A stretch of 64,000 bases of DNA from 9FT-COMBO-48-23 sp964400675 (GCA_964400675.1 CAYNVO010000005.1:87746-151745); one strand, 5' to 3'; positions 1 through 8,825 are shown, numbered from the stretch's first letter. Notes: a model not told the origin generated them from the sequence alone. A program made the numbers and translations.

Positions 1-125
1 ACATAAGGACAATTCAAAACCGAGGTGTCATTTTCCTTAGCCAGGACCAGCCCAGCACCTATGACCAGTACCAACACTGCAACCAGTATTGGAATCCCGA
101 TTTTCAAAAGCTTGCTCATGTACAT
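1..125 (-). CDS. N-terminus of an exported or membrane-anchored protein (cut by window edge)
   Basis: Reading leftwards from ATG at 125 (or a second ATG at 119) gives a short basic start, MYMSKLLK, then one long hydrophobic stretch rich in V, L, I and G, then polar residues (AKENDTSVLNCPY) up to the window edge. This is a signal peptide or signal anchor. An AAGGAG ribosome site lies 4 bases before the first ATG and 10 before the second, so either could be used. The function cannot be read from 41 residues. The PhoP-box-like repeat just upstream suggests phosphate-starvation control, so a phosphate-binding or phosphatase protein is possible, but that is inference. Confidence 0.6.
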   Translation of the reverse strand, partial: MYMSKLLKIGIPILVAVLVLVIGAGLVLAKENDTSVLNCPY

Positions 126-160
126 TAGTCTCCTTTCTGATATAAATAATAGCAGGCTAA

Positions 161-199
161 TGTGAACCTATTGTGAAGATAGTGTGAGGTTTTTGTGAA
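161..199 (-). promoter_or_regulatory. Four 11-bp-spaced direct repeats, PhoP-box-like operator
   Basis: On the minus strand TTCACA, TTCACA, CTCACA and TTCACA occur at exactly 11-base steps (plus-strand TGTGAA/TGTGAG at 161, 172, 183 and 194). Four TT(A/C/T)A(C/T)A half-sites separated by 5 bases is the known arrangement of Gram-positive PhoP boxes. A TATTAT -10-like hexamer lies 9 bases downstream (about 146-151), before the truncated gene starting at 125. The repeat is seen directly; its regulator is inferred. Confidence 0.55.
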
Positions 200-286
200 T
201 TTTGATGATGCGGCTAATGATTATTTGCCTTTAGCTAAGGATTCTCACATAGAGCTAATGGTATCCCGTGCCGACATCGTATTCAT

Positions 287-673
287 TCAACTCAGTCTGG
301 AACCACAATTGCCACAGAACCTTGACGGAGCAGTAATGGCGGCTCCGCATCTGGCACAATAAGATTCCAGGGTTGAACCGCAGCCTCCGCAGAATTGCTG
401 CCCTGGGGCAACCTTGCACCCGCACTTAGGGCAAGCGACGCTCTGCTGTATCCACTGAGGTTGCTGAGGCACCGGCCCATATTGCTCCGCTGGCTCTGCT
501 ACCAGATCTGCCTTTGTCTGTGACAACCTGCCACCACCCCAAATAGCCACAAAACAGACCGTGGGAACAAGTATAACGACAACCATGTTAAACCCAGAAG
601 GAAGCCACAATATCAAGTTCAACAGCAGCCCTACCATTCCCAATACAATTAAAATACCACCTATAGTCCTCAT
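287..673 (-). CDS. Membrane protein with C-terminal double zinc ribbon
   Basis: A 128-residue protein with two hydrophobic segments (about 4-24 and 28-48), a Q/P-rich linker, and two zinc-ribbon units built from four CxxC knuckles: C81/C84, C95/C98, C106/C109 and C120/C123. The pattern matches the double zinc ribbon domain found in many small bacterial membrane proteins of unknown role. An AAGGTGA-type ribosome site precedes ATG at 673. It is read on the same strand as the metF operon but about 170 bases beyond it, with a hairpin between, so it is probably separate. No specific function can be assigned. Confidence 0.8.
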   Translation of the reverse strand: MRTIGGILIVLGMVGLLLNLILWLPSGFNMVVVILVPTVCFVAIWGGGRLSQTKADLVAEPAEQYGPVPQQPQWIQQSVACPKCGCKVAPGQQFCGGCGSTLESYCARCGAAITAPSRFCGNCGSRLS

Positions 674-781
674 GTATATGTCACCTTATCCAATAGAGAT
701 AACTGTTGAGCTAATTGTAACAAATCCACAGAAGGCAGCAAAAACTACGGTATTCAGAAGGAATATATTTGGCAGTGTGGC

Positions 782-813
782 TTCACTTTCGTCTAATACG
801 CCAACAAAGTGAA
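782..813 (-). terminator. Hairpin downstream of metF
   Basis: TTCACTTT at 782-789 and AAAGTGAA at 806-813 form a perfect 8-bp stem around a 16-base loop, 29 bases past the metF stop. There is no clear U-tract, so termination activity is uncertain. Confidence 0.3.
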
Positions 814-841
814 AAGCACACGGGCTTTCTGTCTTGGGCGT

Positions 842-1726
842 TTAGAGCCCAGCCGCAGCCAGTATATTCGGAACCAGCTCTTCTCTGCCGATAGCCATGA
901 CGTGGACCCCATCACAAACAGAATCCCTCTTCAGGGCAGCGATCATTCTGCCGGCAATCTCTATACCCTTGTTGAGCGCTTCACCTTTAGGTGCTGCAGC
1001 CAGCTCATCAATAAGGTTTTGGGGCACAAAAATGCCGGGCACATTATCGGTCATATACTTCGCCATCCTGGCTGAGGTCAGTAAAACAATTCCAGCTAGA
1101 ATCTTGACAGGAAATTTTTGAGCATACGTCATGAACTTGGCAAAATTATCCAAGTCATAAATAGCCTGGGTCTGGAAAAATTCAGCTCCTGCTTCGACCT
1201 TCTTCTCAAACTTAAGCAGTTGAGGCTCTATAGGACTAGCTTCAGGAGTTACTATAGCTCCGGCGCAGAATTCCACAGTTCCATCGAGGTCATTACCTCC
1301 GAGGTCTTTGCCAGCTTCCAACTGACGGATTGTCATTAACAATTGAACCGAATCAAGGTCAAAAACACCTTTTGCTTCCTTATGGTCACCGACAGGCACG
1401 GCATCGCCAGTAAGGCAAAGGACATTTCTTACACCCCTGGTATAAGCAAAAAGCAGTTCAGCCTGAAGGGCAAGCCTATTTCTGTCACGACAGGTCATCT
1501 GCAATATCGGCTCACCGCCATGCTCTTTGATAGCCAGACAACCACCTATGGAAGGAAAACGCATAACCGAGCTCTGGTGGTCAGTAACATTCATGGCAGA
1601 CACCTTGTCCTTGAGGAGGTCAATATGATGGTACATCTTCTCGATGTTCGTCCCTTTAGGTGGGCCAATCTCACTGGTTATGACAAACTCACCGGAGTTG
1701 AGAGCTTCTTTAAAGCGTGTTGTCAT
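842..1726 (-). CDS. metF: Methylenetetrahydrofolate reductase
   Basis: This 294-residue FAD-dependent TIM-barrel enzyme reduces 5,10-methylene-THF to 5-methyl-THF in the methyl branch of the Wood-Ljungdahl pathway or in methionine synthesis. The N-terminal TSEIGPPKG carries the conserved acidic residue, and CLTGDAVPVGDH is the family flavin/folate motif. The start is ATG at 1726, preceded by GGGAGGAA at good spacing; an in-frame GTG at 1747 lies upstream but has no such site. It is the last gene of the operon, 17 bases after metV. The MetV-MetF pairing is the acetogen type, in which MetF receives electrons through Fe-S/flavin partners rather than directly from NADH. Those partners are probably the NuoEF- and FdhA-like proteins upstream. 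Confidence 0.93.
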   Translation of the reverse strand: MTTRFKEALNSGEFVITSEIGPPKGTNIEKMYHHIDLLKDKVSAMNVTDHQSSVMRFPSIGGCLAIKEHGGEPILQMTCRDRNRLALQAELLFAYTRGVRNVLCLTGDAVPVGDHKEAKGVFDLDSVQLLMTIRQLEAGKDLGGNDLDGTVEFCAGAIVTPEASPIEPQLLKFEKKVEAGAEFFQTQAIYDLDNFAKFMTYAQKFPVKILAGIVLLTSARMAKYMTDNVPGIFVPQNLIDELAAAPKGEALNKGIEIAGRMIAALKRDSVCDGVHVMAIGREELVPNILAAAGL

Positions 1727-1743
1727 AATTCTTTCCTCCCACT

Positions 1744-2388
1744 TCACACAATTTTAATCGTCCGTGGTCTGGGCGTTGCCTGATAATTCTTAGGCGGCTG
1801 ATACTTGCGCATCAAATCAAGCCTACCCTGCGCTTCCAGTCGCTGGTGGATAAGAGTCCATGCACAATCTTTCGTTATGTCAACTTCGCATTTACCCTTA
1901 TTTGTGCCACCGCACGGCCCATTCAGCAAACCTTTATGGCATGCAGTCAACGGGCAGATACCTGCAGTCTGCCCGAGTATGCACTGGCCACACTGAACAC
2001 AGACTTCGTGAAAATTGCCCGGCTCGTCCTCCAACCCGATAAACAGGGTATCAAGCGCTGGAATAACCGGTCTATCAATATATAAGCTGATTTTGTGCAC
2101 TCCTAAAGCACAAGACATAACCAGAATGCAATTCGAACTGTTTATAGCCGCATTGTTCTCTCTGAGCGCCGCTTCCGTCATCTCATCACAAGCAGTTGGA
2201 ATAACCGTCCAACCCGCCACGATTTTGCCCAACTCTTGCAGACGTTCCTTCATACCCAACACCTCATCCCTGCCTCCGGTTTTGGTCATGGTAGCACAAG
2301 TACCACAACCAACAATAAAGACCCTGTCTAATTCTTCAAGCTGCTCTTTGATTTCGTCAAAAGTTTTCTGCTTAGTGATAGATTTCAT
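1744..2388 (-). CDS. metV: MetV-type methylene-THF reductase partner, Fe-S/zinc protein
   Basis: This 214-residue protein matches the MTHFR C-terminal family (MetV), the obligate partner of MetF in acetogens. It has an N-terminal Rossmann-like half opening VGCGTCATMTKTGG and a cysteine-rich C-terminal part (CVQCGQC, GICPLTACHKG, NGPCGGTNKGKCEV, DCAW) suited to Fe-S cluster or zinc binding. It lies 51 bases after the NuoF-GltD fusion gene and 17 before metF, all on one strand. A TAGGAG ribosome site precedes ATG 2388. The family assignment is firm; its role as electron conduit to MetF is inferred from acetogen homologues. Confidence 0.88.
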   Translation of the reverse strand: MKSITKQKTFDEIKEQLEELDRVFIVGCGTCATMTKTGGRDEVLGMKERLQELGKIVAGWTVIPTACDEMTEAALRENNAAINSSNCILVMSCALGVHKISLYIDRPVIPALDTLFIGLEDEPGNFHEVCVQCGQCILGQTAGICPLTACHKGLLNGPCGGTNKGKCEVDITKDCAWTLIHQRLEAQGRLDLMRKYQPPKNYQATPRPRTIKIV

Positions 2389-2439
2389 CTCACATTCTCC
2401 TAACTAACCAGTTCAAATTCCCGCACGCTGTATCATCCA

Positions 2440-5400
2440 TCATCGCTCCAAATCACATCTTAGGCACCGATTAGCCTCATATTTGGCTTTATCCTCTGAG
2501 AAGCAAAGCTCTATCTCCTCAAAGCTGTGTCGCCTCTTATCGGTGGGGAGAGTCGGCACTTCCAGTCGAGGTTGTGCCTCCCATGTCTCTTCCTCCACTT
2601 TGGTGGCAGACTCTACAATGACCTCTGTCTTTAGGTCATACATCTCTACCCTTGAAGTATCTGCCTTAAGGTACTTATCTATGGCGAGAGCTCCTCTTCT
2701 GCCAGCAGCAATAGCATCTATTACCATGCCAGGACCGGTGACAAAGTCACCACCGGCAAAGACACCGGGAACATTAGTGGACAGAGTATTACTATCAACC
2801 GCAAGCGTCTCCCAGCGTGTGCGCTCGAGAGCACTGTCAGGAGGTAAGAACGACAGGTCGGGAGCTTGCCCAACTGCAGCAATTACGGTATCTGCTTCGG
2901 CAAAAAATTCCGAGCCGGAAATCGGCACAGGGCGTCGTCGTCCACTGGAATCCATCTCGCCTAATTGCATGCGAATACATTGCAGGCCAGTCACCTTCCA
3001 ATTATCACTGGCTATACGAGTAGGACTGATAAGAAAATTGATTCCCAAGCCCTCAATCATCGCCTCATCATATTCAACCTCGGTTACCGGCATCTCTTCT
3101 CTGGACCGTCGGTAAAAGATGCTGACTTCATCAGCACCGAGACGTAAAGCCGTGCGTGCAGCATCAAGAGCTACATTGCCACCACCAATGACCGCCACCC
3201 TATGCCCAACTCTAACCTGCTTACCAACCTTAACGTCTCTCAGAAATCTTAGCCCATAGTGAAAACCTTCTACATCCTCGAGTTCTCCAGGTATGCCTAT
3301 CTTCTGGCTCCTCTGGGCCCCAGCAGCAATAAAAGCAGCGGCAAAACCATCTCTCTTGATAAGGTCATCCACGGTGTAGTTTACACCTATAGGCGTATCA
3401 TATTTTATGTCAACCCCACGTTTGGCTATATATTCTATCTCCTGCTGAATGACTCGGTGAGGCAACCTGAACTCAGGTAGAGCGACAGAGAGCATGCCCC
3501 CGCCAACAGGAAGTGCCTCAAAAACAGTGACTCCATAGCCCATCTGAGCCAAATAGTAAGCACAACTCAACCCGGTGGGTCCAGCACCTATTACTGCCAC
3601 TTTCTGCGTCTTAGTTCGAGGGAAAGGCTCAGGTGGAGGTAATTCGGCTACATGGTCAAAGTACCAATCAGCGACGAACCGTTTAAGCGATCTTATAGCT
3701 ACCGGATCGTCAAGTTCTCCACGACGGCATCTGCTTTCGCAGGGATGGTGGCAAATACGACCGCATATTGCCGGAAACGGATTTCGTTCTCTGATTGTTT
3801 CAACAGACTCCAGATATTCACCAGCCGCAATATGAGCTATATATTTAGGGATGTTAATCCCCACAGGACAAGTGTGCTGGCACGGCGATATCATTAGCGA
3901 ATCACACACAGCAGCAGGACACTTTTTCTCCTTTATATGAGCTTCGTACTCGTCCCTGAAGTAATTTATGGTTGTAAGGACAGGGTTAGGACATGTCTGA
4001 CCCAAGCCGCACAACGAGCATTCTTTAACCGTCTTTGCTATATTAAGCAGTGTATCGATGTCAGTATCAAGACCTTTGCCTTGAGTAATCCTGGTCAGAA
4101 TTTCCAGCATCTGCCGTGTCCCCAAACGACATGGAACACATTTGCCACAGGACTCAGTCTGAGTAAAACTAAGGAAGTATCTAGCTACCTCCACCATGCA
4201 GGTAGCCTCATCCATAACCACCATGCCACCGGAACCCATGATAGAACCTAGTTTAGCTAGTGAGTCATAGTCAACAGGGGTATCTATAAACCTTGTTGGA
4301 ATACACCCACCAGACGGGCCACCTGTCTGCACCGCTTTGAAGCGTTTGCCTTTAGGTATGCCACCACCGATGTCTAAGATGACAGTAGATAAGGGTGTGC
4401 CCATAGGCACTTCCACTAGGCCGCTATTAGCAATCTTTCCAGTTATCGCGAAAACTGCAGTTCCTTTGCTTTTCTCGGTGCCTAGGCTGGCAAACCACTC
4501 AGCACCCTTATCGATAATTACAGGAACCGCAGCCAGTGTTTTTACATTATTGATATTGCTGGGCTGTCCGCCCAAACCCGATTGCGCCGGGAAAGGTGGG
4601 CGAGGTCGGGGCATACCTCTTTTACCCTCGATGGAAGCAATCAATGCGGTCTCCTCACCACAGACAAAAGCGCCAGCACCCTCTTTGACATGAATTGTAA
4701 AAGAAAGGTTCGAGCCCAGGATATTATCACCCAGAAAACCCCTCTCTCTGGCTTGCTCCAAGGCAATTCGAAATCGTTTCACCGCCAGAGGATATTCAGC
4801 ACGGACATATACATAACCATCTTTAGCACCCATGGCATATCCGGCAATAGTCAAACCCTCGATAACAGAGTGAGGATCAGCTTCCAGAATAGAGCGGTCC
4901 ATAAATGCCCCGGGGTCACCTTCATCGGCGTTGCAGATAACGTACTTAGTATCGCCCTGTGAATTCCGACAAAAGTCCCACTTTCGCCCTGTAGGAAAGC
5001 CAGCCCCTCCCCTACCACGCAATCCCGATTTCTTGATTTCCTCAATGACCTCTTCAGGCGTAACCAGAAGAATCTTCCTCAGCGCTCTATAGCCATCTCT
5101 AGCAATATAATGGTCAATCTTCTCAGGATTGATGTGCCCGCAATTACGCAAGATGACACGCTGTTGCTTACCGTAGAAGTTTATCTCTGAATAGTACGGG
5201 ATGCTTTGACCAGTAACCGGGTCGCGATAGAAGAGACGCTCCACCGGCTTACCATTTTTGAGATGTGAAGTAACAATGTCCGCCGCATCTCCAGACTCTA
5301 CGTGCGTATAGAAAATACCTTCAGGTTCAACAACTACATTAGGGCCTTGCTCACAAAAACCATGACAGCCAGTAAAGTCTACTTCAACATCCGCTAATTT

Positions 5401-5502
5401 CTGCCGTTTTACCTCAGTCTTAAGCGCCGCATAAACGGCATCACTTCCCCCAGAGACACAGCCCGTACCCTGGCAAACGAAAATGACCCTCTTATCCGCC
5501 AT
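2440..5502 (-). CDS. NuoF-like flavoprotein fused to GltD/NfnB-like NAD(P)H oxidoreductase
   Basis: A 1020-residue fusion. Residues 1-110: thioredoxin-like 2Fe-2S domain (CQGTGC, GCHGFC). About 110-520: NuoF core with the NADH/FMN motif GRGGAGFPTGRKW, CNADEGDPGAF, and the 4Fe-4S set SCGKCVPCR plus a later Cys (CSLCGLGQTC). About 535-625: GltD-type 4Fe-4S segment (CQHTCPVGINIP, CGRICHHPCESRC). About 645-970: two dinucleotide sites, GAGPTGLSCAYYLA (FAD) and GGGNVALDAA (NADPH). It ends with a short Cys pair, CLRC. ATG 5502 has a GGGCGGAG site and follows the nuoE stop by one base. It likely oxidises or reduces NAD(P)H and passes electrons to ferredoxin-type clusters, as in electron-bifurcating complexes. 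The fusion is longer than ordinary NuoF/HndC (about 600 residues). Confidence 0.88.
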   Translation of the reverse strand: MADKRVIFVCQGTGCVSGGSDAVYAALKTEVKRQKLADVEVDFTGCHGFCEQGPNVVVEPEGIFYTHVESGDAADIVTSHLKNGKPVERLFYRDPVTGQSIPYYSEINFYGKQQRVILRNCGHINPEKIDHYIARDGYRALRKILLVTPEEVIEEIKKSGLRGRGGAGFPTGRKWDFCRNSQGDTKYVICNADEGDPGAFMDRSILEADPHSVIEGLTIAGYAMGAKDGYVYVRAEYPLAVKRFRIALEQARERGFLGDNILGSNLSFTIHVKEGAGAFVCGEETALIASIEGKRGMPRPRPPFPAQSGLGGQPSNINNVKTLAAVPVIIDKGAEWFASLGTEKSKGTAVFAITGKIANSGLVEVPMGTPLSTVILDIGGGIPKGKRFKAVQTGGPSGGCIPTRFIDTPVDYDSLAKLGSIMGSGGMVVMDEATCMVEVARYFLSFTQTESCGKCVPCRLGTRQMLEILTRITQGKGLDTDIDTLLNIAKTVKECSLCGLGQTCPNPVLTTINYFRDEYEAHIKEKKCPAAVCDSLMISPCQHTCPVGINIPKYIAHIAAGEYLESVETIRERNPFPAICGRICHHPCESRCRRGELDDPVAIRSLKRFVADWYFDHVAELPPPEPFPRTKTQKVAVIGAGPTGLSCAYYLAQMGYGVTVFEALPVGGGMLSVALPEFRLPHRVIQQEIEYIAKRGVDIKYDTPIGVNYTVDDLIKRDGFAAAFIAAGAQRSQKIGIPGELEDVEGFHYGLRFLRDVKVGKQVRVGHRVAVIGGGNVALDAARTALRLGADEVSIFYRRSREEMPVTEVEYDEAMIEGLGINFLISPTRIASDNWKVTGLQCIRMQLGEMDSSGRRRPVPISGSEFFAEADTVIAAVGQAPDLSFLPPDSALERTRWETLAVDSNTLSTNVPGVFAGGDFVTGPGMVIDAIAAGRRGALAIDKYLKADTSRVEMYDLKTEVIVESATKVEEETWEAQPRLEVPTLPTDKRRHSFEEIELCFSEDKAKYEANRCLRCDLER

Positions 5503-5503
5503 G

Positions 5504-5992
5504 TTATTCTCCGCCCTTTTTTTCACTGAATAATTGCGCTACTTTTTTGGGATTCATGTGCCCATAGGTATTAGCACCGATAACTATGTTAGGTGCCAGG
5601 GCACAAACACCTATGCAGGCAACAGTCTCCAATGTATACTCATAATCAGGGGAAGTCTCCCCTTCCTCAAGCCCCAGCTGTCGCTTCACCAATTTCAATA
5701 TTGTCTTTCCCCCTCTAACATGGCAGGCAGTTCCTCGACATACCCTAACAACCTTTTTACCCTGCGGCTTTGTATACAATTGCTCATAGAAAGAGATTAC
5801 CCCTTGCACTTGCACAGGGAATAAACCCAGAGCTCTAGCTATTGGCTGTGCCGTTACGGGAGGTATGTATCCAAACTCTTCCTGTATTTTCTGAAGGAGT
5901 GGTATCAACGCCCACCTTTGACCTTTATACTCAGCTATAAGTTCAGCTATTCGCGCCATGTCAATCTCAGGTTTTCTTATCATCTCAGCCAT
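5504..5992 (-). CDS. NuoE-like 2Fe-2S thioredoxin-fold subunit
   Basis: A 162-residue protein with the NuoE/HndA layout: a helical N-terminus (IPLLQKIQEEFGYIPP) then a thioredoxin-like fold with four cluster cysteines, CRGTACHVRGG and CIGVCALAPN. It should hold one 2Fe-2S cluster and dock to the NuoF domain encoded next. ATG 5992 overlaps the stop of the FdhA-like gene by eight bases (ATGGCTGA), and its own stop is one base from the next start, so the three are translationally coupled. A TTG start at 6001 is a weaker alternative. Confidence 0.9.
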   Translation of the reverse strand: MAEMIRKPEIDMARIAELIAEYKGQRWALIPLLQKIQEEFGYIPPVTAQPIARALGLFPVQVQGVISFYEQLYTKPQGKKVVRVCRGTACHVRGGKTILKLVKRQLGLEEGETSPDYEYTLETVACIGVCALAPNIVIGANTYGHMNPKKVAQLFSEKKGGE

Positions 5993-8642
5993 CGCTTCCA
6001 ATCCTTTCTAACCTCACCCGGCAAGTTTTGAGTGCCGGAGTTTTAGTCCGAGGGTCTAGAACAATACCAAATAGCTCATTGACATGGCTTTCTGGAAAAG
6101 ACATAGGCATAAAAACCACCCCTTGATTAAGAGTGTCCACAACCCTAGCTACAGCAGGCACTTCACCTGTAGGCGATACTACCCTGACCATATCGCCATC
6201 TTTAACATTGAGTTCACTAGCATCGAACTTGCTTAGCTCCAAAAAAACTTGGGGCGAAAATTTTTTCAGTTTCGAAGCCCTCGAGCTTCTGGAGCCGGTG
6301 CCAAATTGATACAGTGTAGTCCCAGTCAACAGGGTTAGATGATACCCATCTTCCGGGCTTGCCTGCGGGGTATAACCCACCGCAGAGAACTTCATTTGCC
6401 CGCTCGTAGTTTGTTCCTTAACAAGACGATGACTTCTCATGTCCAGCTTGTCATAGTCCACGCCCCGATACAAGGGTACCAATTCTGCAATCTCATTCAT
6501 AATCTCACGGGGTGAAGAATAAGACATTGAAGCGTTCATCATGCCAGCTAGCCGAAGTATTATCTCCCAATCAGGTAAGCTGTCCCCTATTGGCTCCAAT
6601 GCCTTTCGTATCTTCTGAACCGTACCGTCAAAGCTGGTAAAAGTACCTTCCTTTTCAGCAAAGCTCGCAGCCGGCAAGACCACTTTTGCCAGCTTAGCCG
6701 TCTCGGTGAGAAACATATCCTGCACTACCAAGAAATCGAGCGATCCCAATGCCTGTCTGACAAAGTTTGAATTTGGAAAACCTACCGCCGGATTCTCCCC
6801 CACAATATACATACCCTTTATCCTGCCTTCTTTTGCTCCGCCAATCGTCTCTAAAGCTGTTAGTCCTGCACCCGCTGGCAACTGGCATCCCCAGCGAGCC
6901 TCGAAATTACTCCTGACTTGAACATCGTCCAAGTTTTGATAACCAGGCAGGAAATCGGGCAAGGTTCCCATATCACTGGCACCTCGTCCGTTGTTATCTC
7001 CCTGCAGCGCATAGATGCCACACCTGCTATCTCCAATATTGCCTGTTAACATCGCCAAATTAGCCAAGGCAGCTACGCTATCTACCCCATTAATATATTG
7101 TGTAATACCATCACCATACACAATAGAAGCTTGACTAACCCCTGCAAATAGCCGGGCAGCCTGATATATCTCCTCAACTGGGATACCTGTGACTTTTTCT
7201 ACATACTCTGGCGTATATTCTCTTAAAGCATCAGTCAGTGCCTCAAAACCGCTTGTCCCGCTGGCTATAAAATCTTTATCCAGCAAATCCTCATCAATAA
7301 TCACTTTAGCCATACCATTTATTAGAGCCAAATCCGTGCCGATTTTGGGCTTTAACCAGAGATGTGCCCAAGATTCGAGTTTGGTCCGCTGGGGATTTAT
7401 CAATAGCAACTTGGCACCCTTGTACTTAACAGCACGCTTGATAGCGTATCCCAATAATGGTGCAGATGAAGTTGGATTAGCTCCAACGACCAGTATTACT
7501 TGCGACTGTTCAATGCCACCAATGGAGTTTGTCGTGCCACGATAGCCAATAGTCTCCCACAAACCTACACGACTGGCAGAATCATGAAGTCGGCTGCCGT
7601 TATCAACATTATTTGTGCCAAGTGTGCACCTGACAAACCGCTGCAACAGGTAGTTCTCCTCATTGGTACACTTAGAAGAGCCAAAAGCAGCCAGACTGTT
7701 GGACCCACAGGTTTCCCCTATTCGTTTGAATTCTTCAGCCACTACACATAAAGCTTCCTCCCAAGTCACTGCCTCAAAGTTGCCATTTCGTCTAAGCATG
7801 GGACTGGTCAGTCTATCTGGACTATGCACAAAATCATAGCCATAGCTCCCCTTGACACAAAGAGTGCCACGATTCAAAGGATTATCTTCGTCAGGGCTGG
7901 CTCGTACCAAGCGATTATCTTTCACCTCCAGGGAAATTCCACAACCACATCCACAAAAAGCACAGACTGTACGGACGGTTGTCTTGGTTGTCCCTGTATA
8001 AGCTCTGTCCTTTTCCATGATGGCACCGGTGGGACATAATGCCACACATGTTCCACAGAAAGTGCATTCGGAATTCTCTAACGGCAGGTCGCCAAGCGTT
8101 GCTGGCCTAGAGGCAAACCCCCGACCAAAGTAGTCAATAGCACCTTCGCCGACCAACTCCTGGCACGCCCTGATACATTTGGCGCAGAGTATACATTTGC
8201 TCAAATCTCTCTCAATGAATGGATTCACTTCCTCGATAACAGCCGATTGAGGTATCCTCTGAAACTCTACAAACCCCACACCCATATCTGAGGCGACCTT
8301 ACGCAATTGACAACGATTGCCTTTATCACATACCAGACAAGAATCGGGATGGCTAGCCAGCATAAGCTTGATTACGGTTTTTCGGCGCTCCTGTACTCGC
8401 GGGGATTCAGTATTGATAACCATGCCCGGTGCTATGGGGGTAACACAGGATGCCATCAGCGCTCCAGACCGCTCATCTTCAACTATGCAAATGCGGCAGG
8501 CACCAATCGGCTCAAGGTAGGGATGATGACAAAGCGTGGGAATATCCACGCCGGACTCTCGAGCAAGGTCTAAGACGGTCATACCATGCTGACCGCTTAT
8601 CTCTCGCCCGTTGAGCGTGATAGTGATTGCCTCCAAATTCAC
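5985..8642 (-). CDS. Molybdopterin oxidoreductase of FdhA/NuoG type lacking the catalytic Cys/Sec
   Basis: An 885-residue protein. N-terminal 2Fe-2S ferredoxin with C38, C49, C52, C66; a His-ligated 4Fe-4S set (H98, C102, C105, C111); two ferredoxin 4Fe-4S motifs (C150-C160 and C193-C203); an FdhA-type 4Fe-4S motif (C227, C230, C234, C262); then the molybdopterin domains to the C-terminus. At the metal-ligand position formate dehydrogenases have RL(C/U)H; here residues 351-354 read RLHD (codons CGA CTT CAT GAT), so both the metal ligand and the next histidine are replaced. Formate oxidation by the usual mechanism is therefore doubtful; it may be a structural or electron-wiring subunit, as NuoG is. 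The start is GTG 8642, with TTG 8636 possible. First gene of the operon. Confidence 0.85.
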   Translation of the reverse strand: MNLEAITITLNGREISGQHGMTVLDLARESGVDIPTLCHHPYLEPIGACRICIVEDERSGALMASCVTPIAPGMVINTESPRVQERRKTVIKLMLASHPDSCLVCDKGNRCQLRKVASDMGVGFVEFQRIPQSAVIEEVNPFIERDLSKCILCAKCIRACQELVGEGAIDYFGRGFASRPATLGDLPLENSECTFCGTCVALCPTGAIMEKDRAYTGTTKTTVRTVCAFCGCGCGISLEVKDNRLVRASPDEDNPLNRGTLCVKGSYGYDFVHSPDRLTSPMLRRNGNFEAVTWEEALCVVAEEFKRIGETCGSNSLAAFGSSKCTNEENYLLQRFVRCTLGTNNVDNGSRLHDSASRVGLWETIGYRGTTNSIGGIEQSQVILVVGANPTSSAPLLGYAIKRAVKYKGAKLLLINPQRTKLESWAHLWLKPKIGTDLALINGMAKVIIDEDLLDKDFIASGTSGFEALTDALREYTPEYVEKVTGIPVEEIYQAARLFAGVSQASIVYGDGITQYINGVDSVAALANLAMLTGNIGDSRCGIYALQGDNNGRGASDMGTLPDFLPGYQNLDDVQVRSNFEARWGCQLPAGAGLTALETIGGAKEGRIKGMYIVGENPAVGFPNSNFVRQALGSLDFLVVQDMFLTETAKLAKVVLPAASFAEKEGTFTSFDGTVQKIRKALEPIGDSLPDWEIILRLAGMMNASMSYSSPREIMNEIAELVPLYRGVDYDKLDMRSHRLVKEQTTSGQMKFSAVGYTPQASPEDGYHLTLLTGTTLYQFGTGSRSSRASKLKKFSPQVFLELSKFDASELNVKDGDMVRVVSPTGEVPAVARVVDTLNQGVVFMPMSFPESHVNELFGIVLDPRTKTPALKTCRVRLERIGSDG

Positions 8643-8796
8643 CTCTTCTCTATTCTAATCTGCCACGCAAGGTCAGTCACTAAAAAATCGCAACCTCAAC
8701 CCATCTCAGGTTTTCAGTCACGCTCAATTTACAGCAAAACAGCCCGATACCACTCTACAGCAGATGCTTGCCCCTTGCTCAAAAGTCTAACGAATG

Positions 8797-8825
8797 AGTT
8801 TACTACATCTTAAAGAATGTGTCAA
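8797..8825 (-). promoter_or_regulatory. Sigma-70-like promoter of the FdhA/NuoEF/MetVF operon
   Basis: On the minus strand there is a perfect TTGACA (8825-8820), a 17-base spacer and TAAACT (8802-8797, four of six consensus bases). The predicted transcript starts near 8790, about 150 bases before the first gene. Confidence 0.5.

Noticed and set aside
7587..7600. Selenocysteine (UGA) at the FdhA-like active site
   Set aside because: The codons are CGA CTT CAT GAT; there is no in-frame TGA and no SECIS-like hairpin was evident.
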